Below, piece by piece: positions 1 through 8,249 of a stretch of 34,841 nucleotides of DNA. Location of the stretch: the NCBI RefSeq assembly GCF_900112285.1, contig NZ_FOKZ01000030.1, forward strand, positions 1 to 34,841, given 5' to 3'. This DNA is from Polaromonas sp. OV174. GTDB lineage: Bacteria > Pseudomonadota > Gammaproteobacteria > Burkholderiales > Burkholderiaceae_C. Position numbers and translations under genes: made by a program. The notes under the pieces were generated by a model that saw nothing but the letters and a program-made list of their open reading frames with translations, was not told the DNA's origin and did not search any database. How positions within the stretch are numbered: position 1 is the first letter of the stretch; every line of letters begins with the position of its first letter.

Positions 1-1142
1 CCGGCCCGCGCCGCTTCCACGGCGGCGTTCAGCGCCAGGATGTTGGTCTGGAAAGCAATGCCATCGATGACGCCAATGATGTCGACGATCTTGCGCGAGG
101 AGGCGTTGATGGAGCCCATGGTGTCCACAACCTGGGACACCACGCTGCCGCCCTTGACGGCGACGCTGGAGGCGGACACCGCCAGCTGGTTGGCCTGGCG
201 CGCGTTGTCGGCATTTTGTTTGACCGTGGAGGTCAACTCTTCCATGGAAGCGGCGGTTTCTTCCAGCGAGCTGGCCTGCTCTTCGGTGCGGGACGACAAA
301 TCCTGGTTGCCAGCGGCGATCTGGCTGGATGCCGTGGCTATGGTGTCTGTGCCTAGGCGCACTTCGCCGACTATCTTGACCAGGCTGTCGCGCATGGTCT
401 TGATGGAAAACAGCAAGCTTGTTCTGTCCTCAGCCGCGGTGGCTATAGACACCGTCAAATCGCCGGCGGCGATTTTCCCGGTAATCGCTGCCGCAGCATC
501 CGGCTCGCCACCGAGCTGCCTCATGACATTGCCGGTCAACCAGACGGTGATGCCGCCACCCAAAAGTATGGCCATGGCTGCCAGAACCAAGCTGGCGACC
601 AGCATCTTTTTCGTAAAAGCCTTCAACTCTATTTCGGTGATTTTTGCTGCCGCATTTTTCACCTTGACGAACTCCTGCAAGCGCACTCGCATCTCGCGCC
701 AGACCGGTGTTTCTTCCGTATTCAGAGCGCGCATGGCTTCGCTCATATCTCCAACTGAAAGGCTGACAATTTTTGCCTGCAAAGGCGCCTGCCGTTCGCG
801 CAGTTCACCCACCTCTTGCAAGATTTTCAGAGTTGGCGCATCGCCACTGGCCAACGTCAGCGCCGTCTGGTGAGCGACCTTGAACTCGCGGCTGGCGACA
901 TTCAGGTTGTCATGGGCCAGCTTGTTTGCAGGGTCGAGGACAATGTTGCGCAAAGCCTGCCCCATCTGCAAGCCCTGCGCATACATATTGGTTCCTGCCT
1001 GCAGAAGTGCCTGGTCTTTTTCGAGAAAATTCTCAAACTGGCTTTTTGCATTCTGCATGCCTGACAAGGCAACGCCAATGGCCAGGGTGAAGCAGGTGAC
1101 GACCAACGCCATGACGGCGATCATTTTGGTTCTAAGTTTCAC
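1..1142 (-). CDS. Methyl-accepting chemotaxis protein, C-terminus cut by window edge
   Basis: This is a transmembrane chemoreceptor that senses ligands through its periplasmic part and controls the CheA/CheW kinase complex at the inner membrane. I chose the GTG at 1142-1140 (V-K-L-R-T-K-M...) because every other frame upstream is closed; an ATG at 1124 is the alternative. A first membrane segment follows within about 30 residues, then a helical sensor region of roughly 150 residues. A second membrane segment (LVLAAMAILLGGGITVWL) comes next, then a HAMP domain of the LGGEP...AGDL type. The cytoplasmic helical bundle follows and includes the conserved tip sequence DGIAFQTNILALNAAVEAAR. The frame stays open through base 1, so the distal methylation helix and any CheR-tethering tail lie outside. 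From the HAMP exit onward it is almost identical to the MCP at 1843-3576, while the sensor region differs. It sits 73 bases after cheW on the same strand. Confidence 0.93.
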   Translation of the reverse strand, partial: MKLRTKMIAVMALVVTCFTLAIGVALSGMQNAKSQFENFLEKDQALLQAGTNMYAQGLQMGQALRNIVLDPANKLAHDNLNVASREFKVAHQTALTLASGDAPTLKILQEVGELRERQAPLQAKIVSLSVGDMSEAMRALNTEETPVWREMRVRLQEFVKVKNAAAKITEIELKAFTKKMLVASLVLAAMAILLGGGITVWLTGNVMRQLGGEPDAAAAITGKIAAGDLTVSIATAAEDRTSLLFSIKTMRDSLVKIVGEVRLGTDTIATASSQIAAGNQDLSSRTEEQASSLEETAASMEELTSTVKQNADNARQANQLAVSASSVAVKGGSVVSQVVDTMGSINASSRKIVDIIGVIDGIAFQTNILALNAAVEAARA

Positions 1143-1215
1143 GCGAATGTCCCATCTAATAATGCCTTTACAAGAGCATCTCCGCTGAGCGCGGCTGTCG
1201 CCCCTTGTGCTTGAT

Positions 1216-1737
1216 TCAAGTCGTCAGTTCCCTGATCAGCCCCATCTCTGCGCTGGACATGAGTTTTTCCAGGTCCACCAAAATCAGCATGCGCTCGTCC
1301 AGCGTGCCCAGACCGATCAGGTATTCGGTGTCAAGCACCGCCCCCATCTCGGGAGCCGGCTTGATCTGCTCGGGTGTCAAGGTGATCACATCCGACACGC
1401 TGTCGACCACCATGCCCATGACGCGGTTGGCGATGTTCAGAATGATCACGACCGTGAACTGGTCATAGTTCGGCGTGCCAAGATTGAACTTGATGCGCAT
1501 GTCAATGATGGGCACGATGATGCCGCGCAGGTTTACCACGCCCTTGAGGTGCTCGGGCGCATTGGCGATGCGGGTCACCGCGTCATAGCCGCGCAGCTCC
1601 TGCACCTTCTGGATGTCAATGCCGTACTCCTCCTGGCCCAAGGTGAAGGACAGAAATTCCAGCGCCTTGGTGGCGCCAGCACCTCTGGACATCTCCGAGG
1701 CCATGGATGAATGGGGATTGCTTGTTGTCGCGTGCAT
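1216..1737 (-). CDS. cheW: Chemotaxis coupling protein CheW
   Basis: CheW is the SH3-like adaptor that links receptors to the CheA kinase. The 173-residue product has the CheW core: EFLSFTLGQEEYGIDI near the N-terminus, then a GVVNLRG-IIVPIIDMR strand pair, VDSVSDVI, and the C-terminal block EYLIGLGTLDERMLILVDLE. The length is typical or slightly long because of a short Ser/Gly/Ala-rich leader. I prefer the ATG at 1737, since AAAGGAG lies at a good spacing upstream; a GTG six bases further out overlaps that ribosome site and is unlikely. It lies between two MCP genes on one strand, so co-transcription with them is probable. A second fragmentary copy of its C-terminal block lies at 3620-3700. 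Confidence 0.96.
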   Translation of the reverse strand: MHATTSNPHSSMASEMSRGAGATKALEFLSFTLGQEEYGIDIQKVQELRGYDAVTRIANAPEHLKGVVNLRGIIVPIIDMRIKFNLGTPNYDQFTVVIILNIANRVMGMVVDSVSDVITLTPEQIKPAPEMGAVLDTEYLIGLGTLDERMLILVDLEKLMSSAEMGLIRELTT

Positions 1738-1805
1738 GAGCACTCCTTTAAACGATTCACATGAACCCTTGACTCAGCACGCAGCCCACACGTCGATTGG
1801 CCGTG

Positions 1806-1837
1806 AGGACGCGTCCTGCGCAGGGCGTTAAAACGCC
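1806..1837. other. Two palindromes in the mcp-cheW gap
   Basis: The gap holds a perfect 12-base palindrome AGGACGCGTCCT (1806-1817) and a hairpin GGCGTT-AA-AACGCC (1824-1837). The hairpin lies six bases after the stop codon of the upstream MCP. Neither has a following T tract on the minus strand, so they are more likely transcript-stabilising or processing structures than an intrinsic terminator. Function is not shown by the sequence. Confidence 0.4.
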
Positions 1838-1842
1838 AGCCC

Positions 1843-3576
1843 TTAAAACTCTTCCCAGTCGCCGGCTCCAGCAGGGGTGGCGGCGACCAGTTGCCGGGGT
1901 GCTGCCGCCTTGGCTGTGCGCTTGCGCTGCGGCGCGGCAATCGCCGGCTTGACCGAGGGCGGCTGCTGGGGAGTGGCGCGCCTGGCCGGGGCCGAGCTGT
2001 CCCGGTGGCTACTGCTGTAGTCCAAGGGCTCCTGGCCCAGCTTGAACACGCTCACCACCTGAGACAGGCCGCTGGCTTGCTCCTGCAGCGATTGCGCGGC
2101 CGCAGCGGCTTCTTCCACCAGGGCGGCGTTTTGCTGCGTCACCTGGTCCATCTGGGTGATGGCTTGATTGATCTGCTCTATGCCCGAGGTTTGTTCCTGG
2201 CTGGCGGCGGTGATCTCGGCCATGATGTCGGTCACGCGTTTGACGCTGTCCACGATCTCGTCCATGGTCTTGCCGGCCTCGGCCACCTGACTGGAGCCTT
2301 CTTCGACCTTGCTGACCGAGTCATCGATCAAGGTCTTGATTTCCTTGGCCGCTGCCGCACTTCTTTGCGCCAGGTTGCGCACCTCTGCTGCGACCACGGC
2401 AAAGCCTCGGCCCTGCTCACCGGCCCGCGCCGCTTCCACGGCGGCGTTCAGCGCCAGGATGTTGGTCTGGAAAGCAATGCCATCGATGACGCCAATGATG
2501 TCGACGATCTTGCGGGAGGACGCATTGATGGAACCCATGGTGTCCACCACCTGGGACACCACGCTACCGCCGCGCACGGCGACGCTGGAGGCGGACACCG
2601 CCAGCTGATTGGCTTGGCGGGCGTTGTCGGCATTTTGTTTGACGGTGGAGGTCAGCTCTTCCATGGAGGCAGCGGTCTCTTCCAGCGAGCTGGCCTGCTC
2701 TTCGGTGCGCGAGGACAAGTCCTGGTTGCCGGCGGCGATCTGGCTGGATGCCGTGGCTATGGTGTCCGTGCCCAGACGGACTTCGCCCACCACCTTGGCC
2801 AGGCTGTCGTTCATGGCCTTGAGGGCGTGCATCAGCTGACCGGTTTCGTCGCTTGCACTGGACTCGATTCTTGAGGTCAGGTCGCCGCTGGCCACAGTCT
2901 CGGCTACCTTCACCGCATCATTGATCGGCCCGGTGATAGACCGGGTAATGAACCAAGCCACCAGCGCACCCAGCGCGATTGCCAAACCACCGAGCACCAG
3001 CATCAGGGTGCGTGCGCTGACGTAATCGGCCTTGGCCTGCTCGGAGGCATGTTCAACCATACCCCGTTCATAGCTCACAAGTTCATCGATGACGCCAATG
3101 GCCAGGCGCGTGGCCGGAGCGGACTGCTTCATCAGCAACTCAAGAGCCTCTGCGTTCTTGTTTTGCAGCCCTAGCTCGACGACCTGGTTCACAAGGGGAG
3201 AGGCGGCTTTGATGGACTGATCAAGCTTTTCGAGAAGTTCTTTTTCCTTCTCGTCCATCCGGATGCTGAGCAGTACTTTCTTGGCCTTGCCGTATTTTTC
3301 GCGGGTTGCCGTCAGCTTGTTCTTTTGCTCCAGCATGGCCGCCTCGTCCTCCAGCAGCACGATGGTGCTGACGATCAGGGAGATGTCCCTAAAGCCGTCA
3401 ACCATCTCATTGGCCGCGAAACTCTTGGCGTTGTACTCGTCCACGATGAGGTTCAAGCGAGATTGGACACTGCTCATGGAGCTCAAGCCCTGGCCCAGAA
3501 TGACGGCCATGATCACAAGAATCAGGGCGAAGGCGAGACCAAGGCGTGTGCCTATTTTCAAGTTTGCGAATGACAT
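1843..3576 (-). CDS. Methyl-accepting chemotaxis protein with CheR-tethering tail
   Basis: This is a complete 577-residue chemoreceptor. The first membrane helix is at about residues 10-30. A four-helix-bundle type periplasmic sensor spans about 35-188, and the second membrane helix is at about 190-212. A HAMP domain (ITGPINDAVKVAETVASGDL) leads into the methyl-accepting coiled coil with the conserved tip DGIAFQTNILALNAAVEAAR and flanking Glu/Gln-rich methylation helices. The tail is a Pro/Ala/Lys-rich linker ending in GDWEEF. That ending fits the aromatic-x-x-aromatic pentapeptide that tethers CheR and CheB in receptors such as Tar and Tsr. The start at 3576 has TAGGAAT upstream at a reasonable spacing. 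It lies just upstream of cheW on the same strand and downstream of flgJ. The ligand cannot be read from the sequence. Confidence 0.96.
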   Translation of the reverse strand: MSFANLKIGTRLGLAFALILVIMAVILGQGLSSMSSVQSRLNLIVDEYNAKSFAANEMVDGFRDISLIVSTIVLLEDEAAMLEQKNKLTATREKYGKAKKVLLSIRMDEKEKELLEKLDQSIKAASPLVNQVVELGLQNKNAEALELLMKQSAPATRLAIGVIDELVSYERGMVEHASEQAKADYVSARTLMLVLGGLAIALGALVAWFITRSITGPINDAVKVAETVASGDLTSRIESSASDETGQLMHALKAMNDSLAKVVGEVRLGTDTIATASSQIAAGNQDLSSRTEEQASSLEETAASMEELTSTVKQNADNARQANQLAVSASSVAVRGGSVVSQVVDTMGSINASSRKIVDIIGVIDGIAFQTNILALNAAVEAARAGEQGRGFAVVAAEVRNLAQRSAAAAKEIKTLIDDSVSKVEEGSSQVAEAGKTMDEIVDSVKRVTDIMAEITAASQEQTSGIEQINQAITQMDQVTQQNAALVEEAAAAAQSLQEQASGLSQVVSVFKLGQEPLDYSSSHRDSSAPARRATPQQPPSVKPAIAAPQRKRTAKAAAPRQLVAATPAGAGDWEEF

Positions 3577-3619
3577 GGAGATTCCTAGAAAAATGCTGCG
3601 GATCGCGAATGACGGGCTT

Positions 3620-3700
3620 TCAGGCGGGAGGGTTCTCGACCAGATTCAGCATGCCTTCATACAGCGCGCCCAAACCGATCAGAGATTCGTTTTCCAACAT
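3620..3700 (-). pseudogene. Remnant of a cheW 3' end
   Basis: This 26-codon open stretch (ATG at 3700, stop at 3622-3620) encodes MLENESLIGLGALYEGMLNL followed by VENPPA. It lines up with the C-terminal block of the intact CheW at 1216-1737 (LDTEYLIGLGTLDERMLILV), with 13 of 21 positions identical. The rest of cheW is missing: upstream in the same frame there is a stop after a few codons, and downstream the match ends at VE. It is too short to fold as CheW and has no evident ribosome site, so I read it as a decayed or recombination-truncated copy. It lies in the 217-base gap between flgJ and the MCP gene. Confidence 0.7.
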
Positions 3701-3793
3701 AACAAGTACTCAGAAAATAGGTTGCAGCACAGCAGACTCGCTCACCTGCAGCACTGACGACTGGACTTCTTCATGGCTTTCTTCACGCCGCAA

Positions 3794-4759
3794 CTAGCTC
3801 ATCTGCTTCATGATGCGAACCAGCTTTCCGGCGTACTGCGGATCGGTGGCATAGCCGGCCCGCTGCAGACCATGAGCGGCTTCGGCCGGGTCTTGTGTCG
3901 CCAACACGTTGGCATAACGCGGGTTGGTGGTGAGGAACTTGGCGTAGTCTGAAAATGCTTCTTCATAAGAGCCATAGGCGCGAAAGCTGGCCTGTGTTTT
4001 CTGGGCGACGCCGTTGACGTATTCGGTGGTGGTGGTCTCAACCACCGGCCCCTTCCAGCCTTTGTCGGCCTTGATGCCGAACAGGTTATGACTGGTTTTT
4101 CCGTCTTCAGCGCGAATTTCGCGCCGACCCCAACCCGACTCCAGGGCAGCCTGCGCCATGATCAGCTGCGCCGGCACGCCGCTGGCCTGACTGGCCTGCT
4201 GTGCCGCGGGCAGCATGCGTGTCACGAACTGCTCCACATGCGCTTGCGGCAAGGCACTCCGACTCAGCGTCGCCTGCCCCGTCGCGGCTTCGTAAAACGA
4301 GAGGTCAGTGGCACGCGTTGACGCCGGCATGGCATTGGGAAGCGGCTTGGTGGCATCCAGAGGAAAAGACTTGGCCGGCAGCCCGGCGGGAGAGCTCTGC
4401 TTGTCGGCCTCGCTACCCATCGTGCGCTTGAGCTGCGTGAGCATGGCCTCGGCCAGACCAAGGCCTCGACCGGAAAGATTCTGCGACAGCTGCTGATCCA
4501 GCATGGAGGTGTACATCTTCTCCTGCTGGCCACCAAACATGCCGTCCGATGGTGTGGCCTCGCGCATGCTCTTGAGCATCATCTGCATGAACATCACCTC
4601 GAACTGCTTGGAGGCCTGTTTCATGCCCTCCTCGGGTGAGCTTCTGACCGTGCGTCGCAAGGCGTCAACGCCTTGCACGTCCAGCGACAAACGCTGGTCA
4701 AGCACGCCAGCGGGTGGCGCTGTCATGCTATTGAGACTTGGAAGACCCGAGCTGCTCAT
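3794..4759 (-). CDS. flgJ: Flagellar rod-cap protein and peptidoglycan hydrolase FlgJ
   Basis: FlgJ caps the growing rod in the periplasm and locally digests peptidoglycan so that the rod can pass. The 321-residue product shows both known halves. The N-terminal rod-cap domain (about residues 40-115) contains KQFEVMFMQMMLKSMREATP and GGQQEKMYTSMLDQQLSQ. After a Ser/Pro/Ala-rich linker, the C-terminal glucosaminidase domain (about 170-321) contains AQAALESGWGRREI, whose Glu is the expected catalytic acid, plus NLFGIKADKGW and FRAYGSYEEAFSDYAKFL. AAGGTAAGCC precedes the ATG, and flgI ends eight bases upstream, so it is the last gene of the flgB-J run. After its amber stop the frame stays open for another 27 codons with no recognisable content. 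Confidence 0.97.
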   Translation of the reverse strand: MSSSGLPSLNSMTAPPAGVLDQRLSLDVQGVDALRRTVRSSPEEGMKQASKQFEVMFMQMMLKSMREATPSDGMFGGQQEKMYTSMLDQQLSQNLSGRGLGLAEAMLTQLKRTMGSEADKQSSPAGLPAKSFPLDATKPLPNAMPASTRATDLSFYEAATGQATLSRSALPQAHVEQFVTRMLPAAQQASQASGVPAQLIMAQAALESGWGRREIRAEDGKTSHNLFGIKADKGWKGPVVETTTTEYVNGVAQKTQASFRAYGSYEEAFSDYAKFLTTNPRYANVLATQDPAEAAHGLQRAGYATDPQYAGKLVRIMKQMS

Positions 4760-4767
4760 GGCTTACC

Positions 4768-5922
4768 TTAAATAATTTCGAGTTCGGCACGCAGGGCGCC
4801 GGCTGCTTTCATGGCCTGCAGAATCGACACCAGGTCTTGCGGATTGGCCCCCAGGCTGTTGAGCCCCTTGATCACATCGGCCAGCGAAGCGCCGCCGCGC
4901 ACCACCTGCAGGGCGCCTCCGCCCTGACTGAGCTCGATCTGCGAGCGTTGGGCCGTCACGGTTTTGCCGCCGGAAAGCGGATTGGGTTGACTGACGACGG
5001 GCTCGGTATTGATCACCACCGACAAATTGCCGTGCGCCACGGCGCAGTCATTGACTCGGACGTTCTGGTTCATGACGACCGAACCGGTGCGCGCGTTGAT
5101 GACCACCTTGGCCGCCGACTGCGCCGGAGCGACATCGATGTTTTCGATGCGAGCCAGGAAGCCGACACGCTCTTCGGGCAGAGCCGGCGCCCTGACCTGT
5201 ATCACCCGGGCGTCCAGCGCCGTGGCAGTACCCGGCCCCATATTCCGGTTGATCGCCTCCACGGCCTTTTGAACCGTGCCGAAATCAGTGCTATTCAATT
5301 CGAGCATCAAGGTGCCGTCCCCGCCCAAAGTGGACTCCACGGCGCGCTCGACAATGGCGCCGCCCGGAATCCGGCCGGAACTGAGCTGGTTGACTTTGAC
5401 CTGGCTGCCATTGGCCGATGCGCCCGCGCCTCCGACCACCATATTGCCCTGGGCAAGTGCGTACACCTGGCCATCAATTCCTTTCAAGGGCGTCATCAGC
5501 AAGGTTCCACCGCGCAGGCTTTTGGCATTGCCCATGGACGATACGGTGATGTCGATGTTTTGCCCCGGCCGGACAAACGGCGGCAAGGTCGCCGTCACCA
5601 TCACTGCCGCCACATTTTTCAACTGCATATTGGTGCCTGGAGGCACGGTCACCCCAAGCTGCCCCAGCATGTTGCTCAGGCTCTGCGTGGTAAAGGGCGT
5701 CTGCATGGTCTGGTCGCCACTGCCATCCAGGCCGACCATCAGGCCGTAACCTATCAGCGGGTTGTCCCGCACGCCCTGAATGCTGGCCAGGTCTTTCAGG
5801 CGCTCGGCCTGCGAAGGCAGGGCCATCAAGGCCGCCAGCAGCAGGCACAGGCGCATGCCAAATTGGATGGCCGCCGATATTGCCGGGTGACGGTGTTGGA
5901 GCGAAATGGATTTAGCTTGCAT
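4768..5922 (-). CDS. flgI: Flagellar P-ring protein FlgI
   Basis: FlgI forms the periplasmic P-ring, the peptidoglycan-level bushing around the distal rod. The 384-residue product begins with a signal peptide (hydrophobic MRLCLLLAALMALPSQA) and continues with the hallmark N-terminal block ERLKDLASIQGVRDNPLIGY and GLMVGLDGSGDQT. Further family segments are VTATLPPFVRPGQNIDITVS, GGTLLMTPLKG, and the C-terminal SLADVIKGLNSLGANPQDLV. The annotated ATG at 5922 leaves about 25 polar residues before the hydrophobic core; an internal ATG at MRLCLL would give a more typical signal peptide. It starts two bases after the flgH stop and ends eight bases before flgJ, so it is translated within the operon. 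Confidence 0.97.
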   Translation of the reverse strand: MQAKSISLQHRHPAISAAIQFGMRLCLLLAALMALPSQAERLKDLASIQGVRDNPLIGYGLMVGLDGSGDQTMQTPFTTQSLSNMLGQLGVTVPPGTNMQLKNVAAVMVTATLPPFVRPGQNIDITVSSMGNAKSLRGGTLLMTPLKGIDGQVYALAQGNMVVGGAGASANGSQVKVNQLSSGRIPGGAIVERAVESTLGGDGTLMLELNSTDFGTVQKAVEAINRNMGPGTATALDARVIQVRAPALPEERVGFLARIENIDVAPAQSAAKVVINARTGSVVMNQNVRVNDCAVAHGNLSVVINTEPVVSQPNPLSGGKTVTAQRSQIELSQGGGALQVVRGGASLADVIKGLNSLGANPQDLVSILQAMKAAGALRAELEII

Positions 5923-5924
5923 GA

Positions 5925-6620
5925 TCAGAACGGCAGCACATTGAGGAAGAAGCGCTGAAGCCAGCCCATGGTCTGTGCTTCATCGATATAGCCTTTGGCG
6001 CTGTATTCAATCCGCGCATCAGCCACCTGGGTTGAAGCCACGGTATTGTTCCCGCCCACGGTGCGCGGATTCACCACCCCGGAGAAGCGAATGAACTCGG
6101 TGCCCTGATTGATCAGCATCTGTTTTTCTCCGCTGACCAGCAGATTGCCGTTGCCAAGGACTTCCACCACCGTGACGGTGATCACGCCGTTGAAGGTATT
6201 TCTGGAGTTGGCCCCGCCTTTGGCGCTCATGACATTTTTGCCACTGGCACTGGCGTCCAGGTCGCTGTTAATCAGGCCGTCAATCAGCTTGGGAACCAGT
6301 GCCAGTGCGGAGCTGGCGCTGCCGCTGCGGCTGACATCGGCGGCTGAATTCTTGCTGGCATTGATGTTTTCGCTCACCACAATGGTCAGGATGTCACCCA
6401 CATGGCGCGGGCGCCTGTCTTCAAACAAGGCCTGCGCGCCGAAGCCGGCGCGATAAATCGACCCGTTCGCGGCCTGTGCGGGGCGTTGCGGCATGTCGGC
6501 ACGCGCGCTCATGGGCTGCTGCACCAGCGGCTCGCGCGGAACTTGGGCACAACCGCCCAGCAGCAGGCTGGCCGCCAGCAGCAGCCATACAGCGCCATCG
6601 CCCACCAACAGCCGACGCAT
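5925..6620 (-). CDS. flgH: Flagellar L-ring lipoprotein FlgH
   Basis: FlgH is the outer-membrane lipoprotein that forms the L-ring. The 231-residue product has a lipoprotein signal peptide with lipobox LLGGC, so acylation is predicted at that Cys. Family blocks are SIYRAGFGAQALFEDRRPRH, VGDILTIVVSENINASKN, NTFNGVITVTVVEVL, GEKQMLINQGTEFIRFSGVV and the C-terminal GWLQRFFLNVLPF. I chose the ATG at 6620, which overlaps the flgG stop as TGATG and suggests translational coupling. A GTG three bases upstream (6623) is an alternative start that adds one residue. Confidence 0.97.
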   Translation of the reverse strand: MRRLLVGDGAVWLLLAASLLLGGCAQVPREPLVQQPMSARADMPQRPAQAANGSIYRAGFGAQALFEDRRPRHVGDILTIVVSENINASKNSAADVSRSGSASSALALVPKLIDGLINSDLDASASGKNVMSAKGGANSRNTFNGVITVTVVEVLGNGNLLVSGEKQMLINQGTEFIRFSGVVNPRTVGGNNTVASTQVADARIEYSAKGYIDEAQTMGWLQRFFLNVLPF

Positions 6621-7402
6621 CACAGCTGGGCCAGGCGAGCCAGCATCTGGTCAGAAGTCTGCACCGCCTTGCTGTTGATCTCGTACGCGCGCTGCGTCTG
6701 GATCATGTTGACCAGCTCTTCAACCACGTTGACATTGGATGACTCGACATAGCCTTGGGCCAGTATGCCGGCGCCGTTCTGGCCCGGTGCTGTCTGGTTG
6801 GCGCCGCCGGACGCATCGGTCTCCACATACAGGTTTTCGCCCTTGCTTTGCAAACCGGTTGCATTGAGAAAGGTCGCCAGCTGGATCTGCCCAATCTGCA
6901 CGCTGGCGGTGTTGCCGGCCTGAACGACCGATACCGTGCCGTCACGCCCAATGGTCATGCTGGTGGCGTTTTGCGGAATGGTGATGGCTGGCTGGACCGG
7001 AAAGCCGCTGGCGGTCACCAGCTGGCCATTGGCATCCGACTGGAATGAACCGTCGCGGGTGTAGGCGGTCGAGCCGTCCGGCATCAGCACCTGAAAGAAG
7101 CCGTCGCCATTGATGGCGACGTCTTTGGCGTTCTCGGTTTTGGTCGGATTGCCCTGGGTGTGAATGCGCTCGGTGGCGACGATGCGAACCCCGGTTCCCA
7201 GCTGCAGGCCTGAAGGCAGACGTGTCTGATCGGAAGTCTGCCCACCGCTTTGACGCATGTTCTGGTACATCAGGTCTTCAAACACGGCGCGGCTGCGCTT
7301 GAAGCCGGTGGTGCCGACGTTGGCCAGGTTGTTGGCAACCACATCAAGCTGCGTTTGCTGGGCATCAAGACCCGTCTTGGCGATGGATAGGGAACGAATC
7401 AT
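6620..7402 (-). CDS. flgG: Flagellar distal rod protein FlgG
   Basis: FlgG builds the distal rod, the drive shaft inside the P- and L-rings. At 260 residues it has the standard length. The N-terminal rod signature is SLSIAKTGLDAQQTQLDVVA followed by NNLANVGTTGFKRSRAVFED. The central D1 region is DVAINGDGFFQVLMPDGSTA with YTRDGSFQ. The C-terminal helix is QGYVESSNVNVVEELVNMIQ with TQRAYEINSKAVQTSDQML. The ATG at 7402 is preceded by AGGAG at seven bases. The stop overlaps the start of flgH. Its paralogues flgF, flgE, flgC and flgB are adjacent in the same operon. Confidence 0.98.
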   Translation of the reverse strand: MIRSLSIAKTGLDAQQTQLDVVANNLANVGTTGFKRSRAVFEDLMYQNMRQSGGQTSDQTRLPSGLQLGTGVRIVATERIHTQGNPTKTENAKDVAINGDGFFQVLMPDGSTAYTRDGSFQSDANGQLVTASGFPVQPAITIPQNATSMTIGRDGTVSVVQAGNTASVQIGQIQLATFLNATGLQSKGENLYVETDASGGANQTAPGQNGAGILAQGYVESSNVNVVEELVNMIQTQRAYEINSKAVQTSDQMLARLAQL

Positions 7403-7469
7403 GGGAAAACTCCTGCGGGATGGCCTAAGCCGTGTTCATTCAACTCAAGGAGAGTCGGTAATGGGTTGA

Positions 7470-8213
7470 TCAGCTGCTTGACAGCAACTTGTTCGCTTGC
7501 TGGTCGTTGCTCTCGGCCGTCTGCAAGGTCTTCATTTGCATTTCAAAACGCCGCGCATTGGCAATCATGTCGACCATGGCCTCCACGGGATTGACGTTGC
7601 TGCCCTCCAGCGCGCCAGTCAGCACGCGCATCGCAGGATCGGCTTGCGCAGCTTCTGCGCCGGCTTGCATGCGAAAGAGCCCGTCGTCACCGCGCACCAT
7701 ATCCCCGGCCGGCGGGTTGACCAGCTTCAAACGCCCGACTTCTGCCGCACCGACGAGCGGATCGCCCGCGCCAATCGCCGTGACCACACCATCATCGGCA
7801 ATGGTCAGAGACGAACCCGGTGGCACCACCAGGGGACCGGCTTCACCCACCACGGGCCGCGAGTCCATGGTCAGCAACTGACCGTCTGCACCCACTTGCA
7901 GGTTGCCCACGCGGGTGTAGGCTTCGCTGCCATCGGCCATCTGCACGGTGAGCCAGCCATCGCCGCGGACGGCCACGTCCAGCGCTCGGCCGGTTTGAGT
8001 CAGGGGGCCGGCACGCATGTCGGCGCCCGGCGTGGTGGCAACCACCATGGCGCGCGTGGTGGCCTCCTGGCCCACCACAGGCACGGCGCGAAAGCTGTTG
8101 ATCTGGGCACGAAAACCGGGCGTCGATACATTGGCCATGTTGTTGGCCACCGCCGCTTGTTGCTCCAGCGCTTGCTTGGCACCAGTCATGCCGACATAAA
8201 TCATCCGGTCCAT
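7470..8213 (-). CDS. flgF: Flagellar proximal rod protein FlgF
   Basis: FlgF is a proximal rod subunit. I start it at the ATG at 8213 (MDRMIYVGMTGAKQALEQQA), which has AAGGAAACGT just upstream. An upstream in-frame start would add 11 basic residues (TSQSRKSRKR) not expected in this family. The 247-residue product then has normal FlgF length. It shows the rod/hook N-terminal motif NNMANVSTPGFRAQINSFRA, the central DVAVRGDGWLTVQMADGSEA with YTRVGNLQ, and the C-terminal ALEGSNVNPVEAMVDMIANA with RRFEMQMKTLQ. It follows flgE in the operon and is separated from flgG by 67 bases. Confidence 0.97.
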   Translation of the reverse strand: MDRMIYVGMTGAKQALEQQAAVANNMANVSTPGFRAQINSFRAVPVVGQEATTRAMVVATTPGADMRAGPLTQTGRALDVAVRGDGWLTVQMADGSEAYTRVGNLQVGADGQLLTMDSRPVVGEAGPLVVPPGSSLTIADDGVVTAIGAGDPLVGAAEVGRLKLVNPPAGDMVRGDDGLFRMQAGAEAAQADPAMRVLTGALEGSNVNPVEAMVDMIANARRFEMQMKTLQTAESNDQQANKLLSSS

Positions 8214-8249
8214 ACGTTTCCTTGATTTTCTTGATTGACTTGTCACATG

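Noticed and set aside
40..873. Long plus-strand open frame opposite the first MCP, with similar frames opposite other genes
   Set aside because: It is the antisense shadow of a well-conserved chemoreceptor; the translation has no known domain, and codon use follows the minus-strand gene.
1143..1215. Sigma-28 promoter before the first MCP (TAAAGGCA then GACATTCG)
   Set aside because: The -35 half is only partial and the -10 half does not match GCCGATAA, so the similarity is at chance level.
1843..3576. Splitting the MCP into separate sensor and kinase-control genes
   Set aside because: The frame is continuous, with membrane helices, HAMP and signalling domains in normal order and length.
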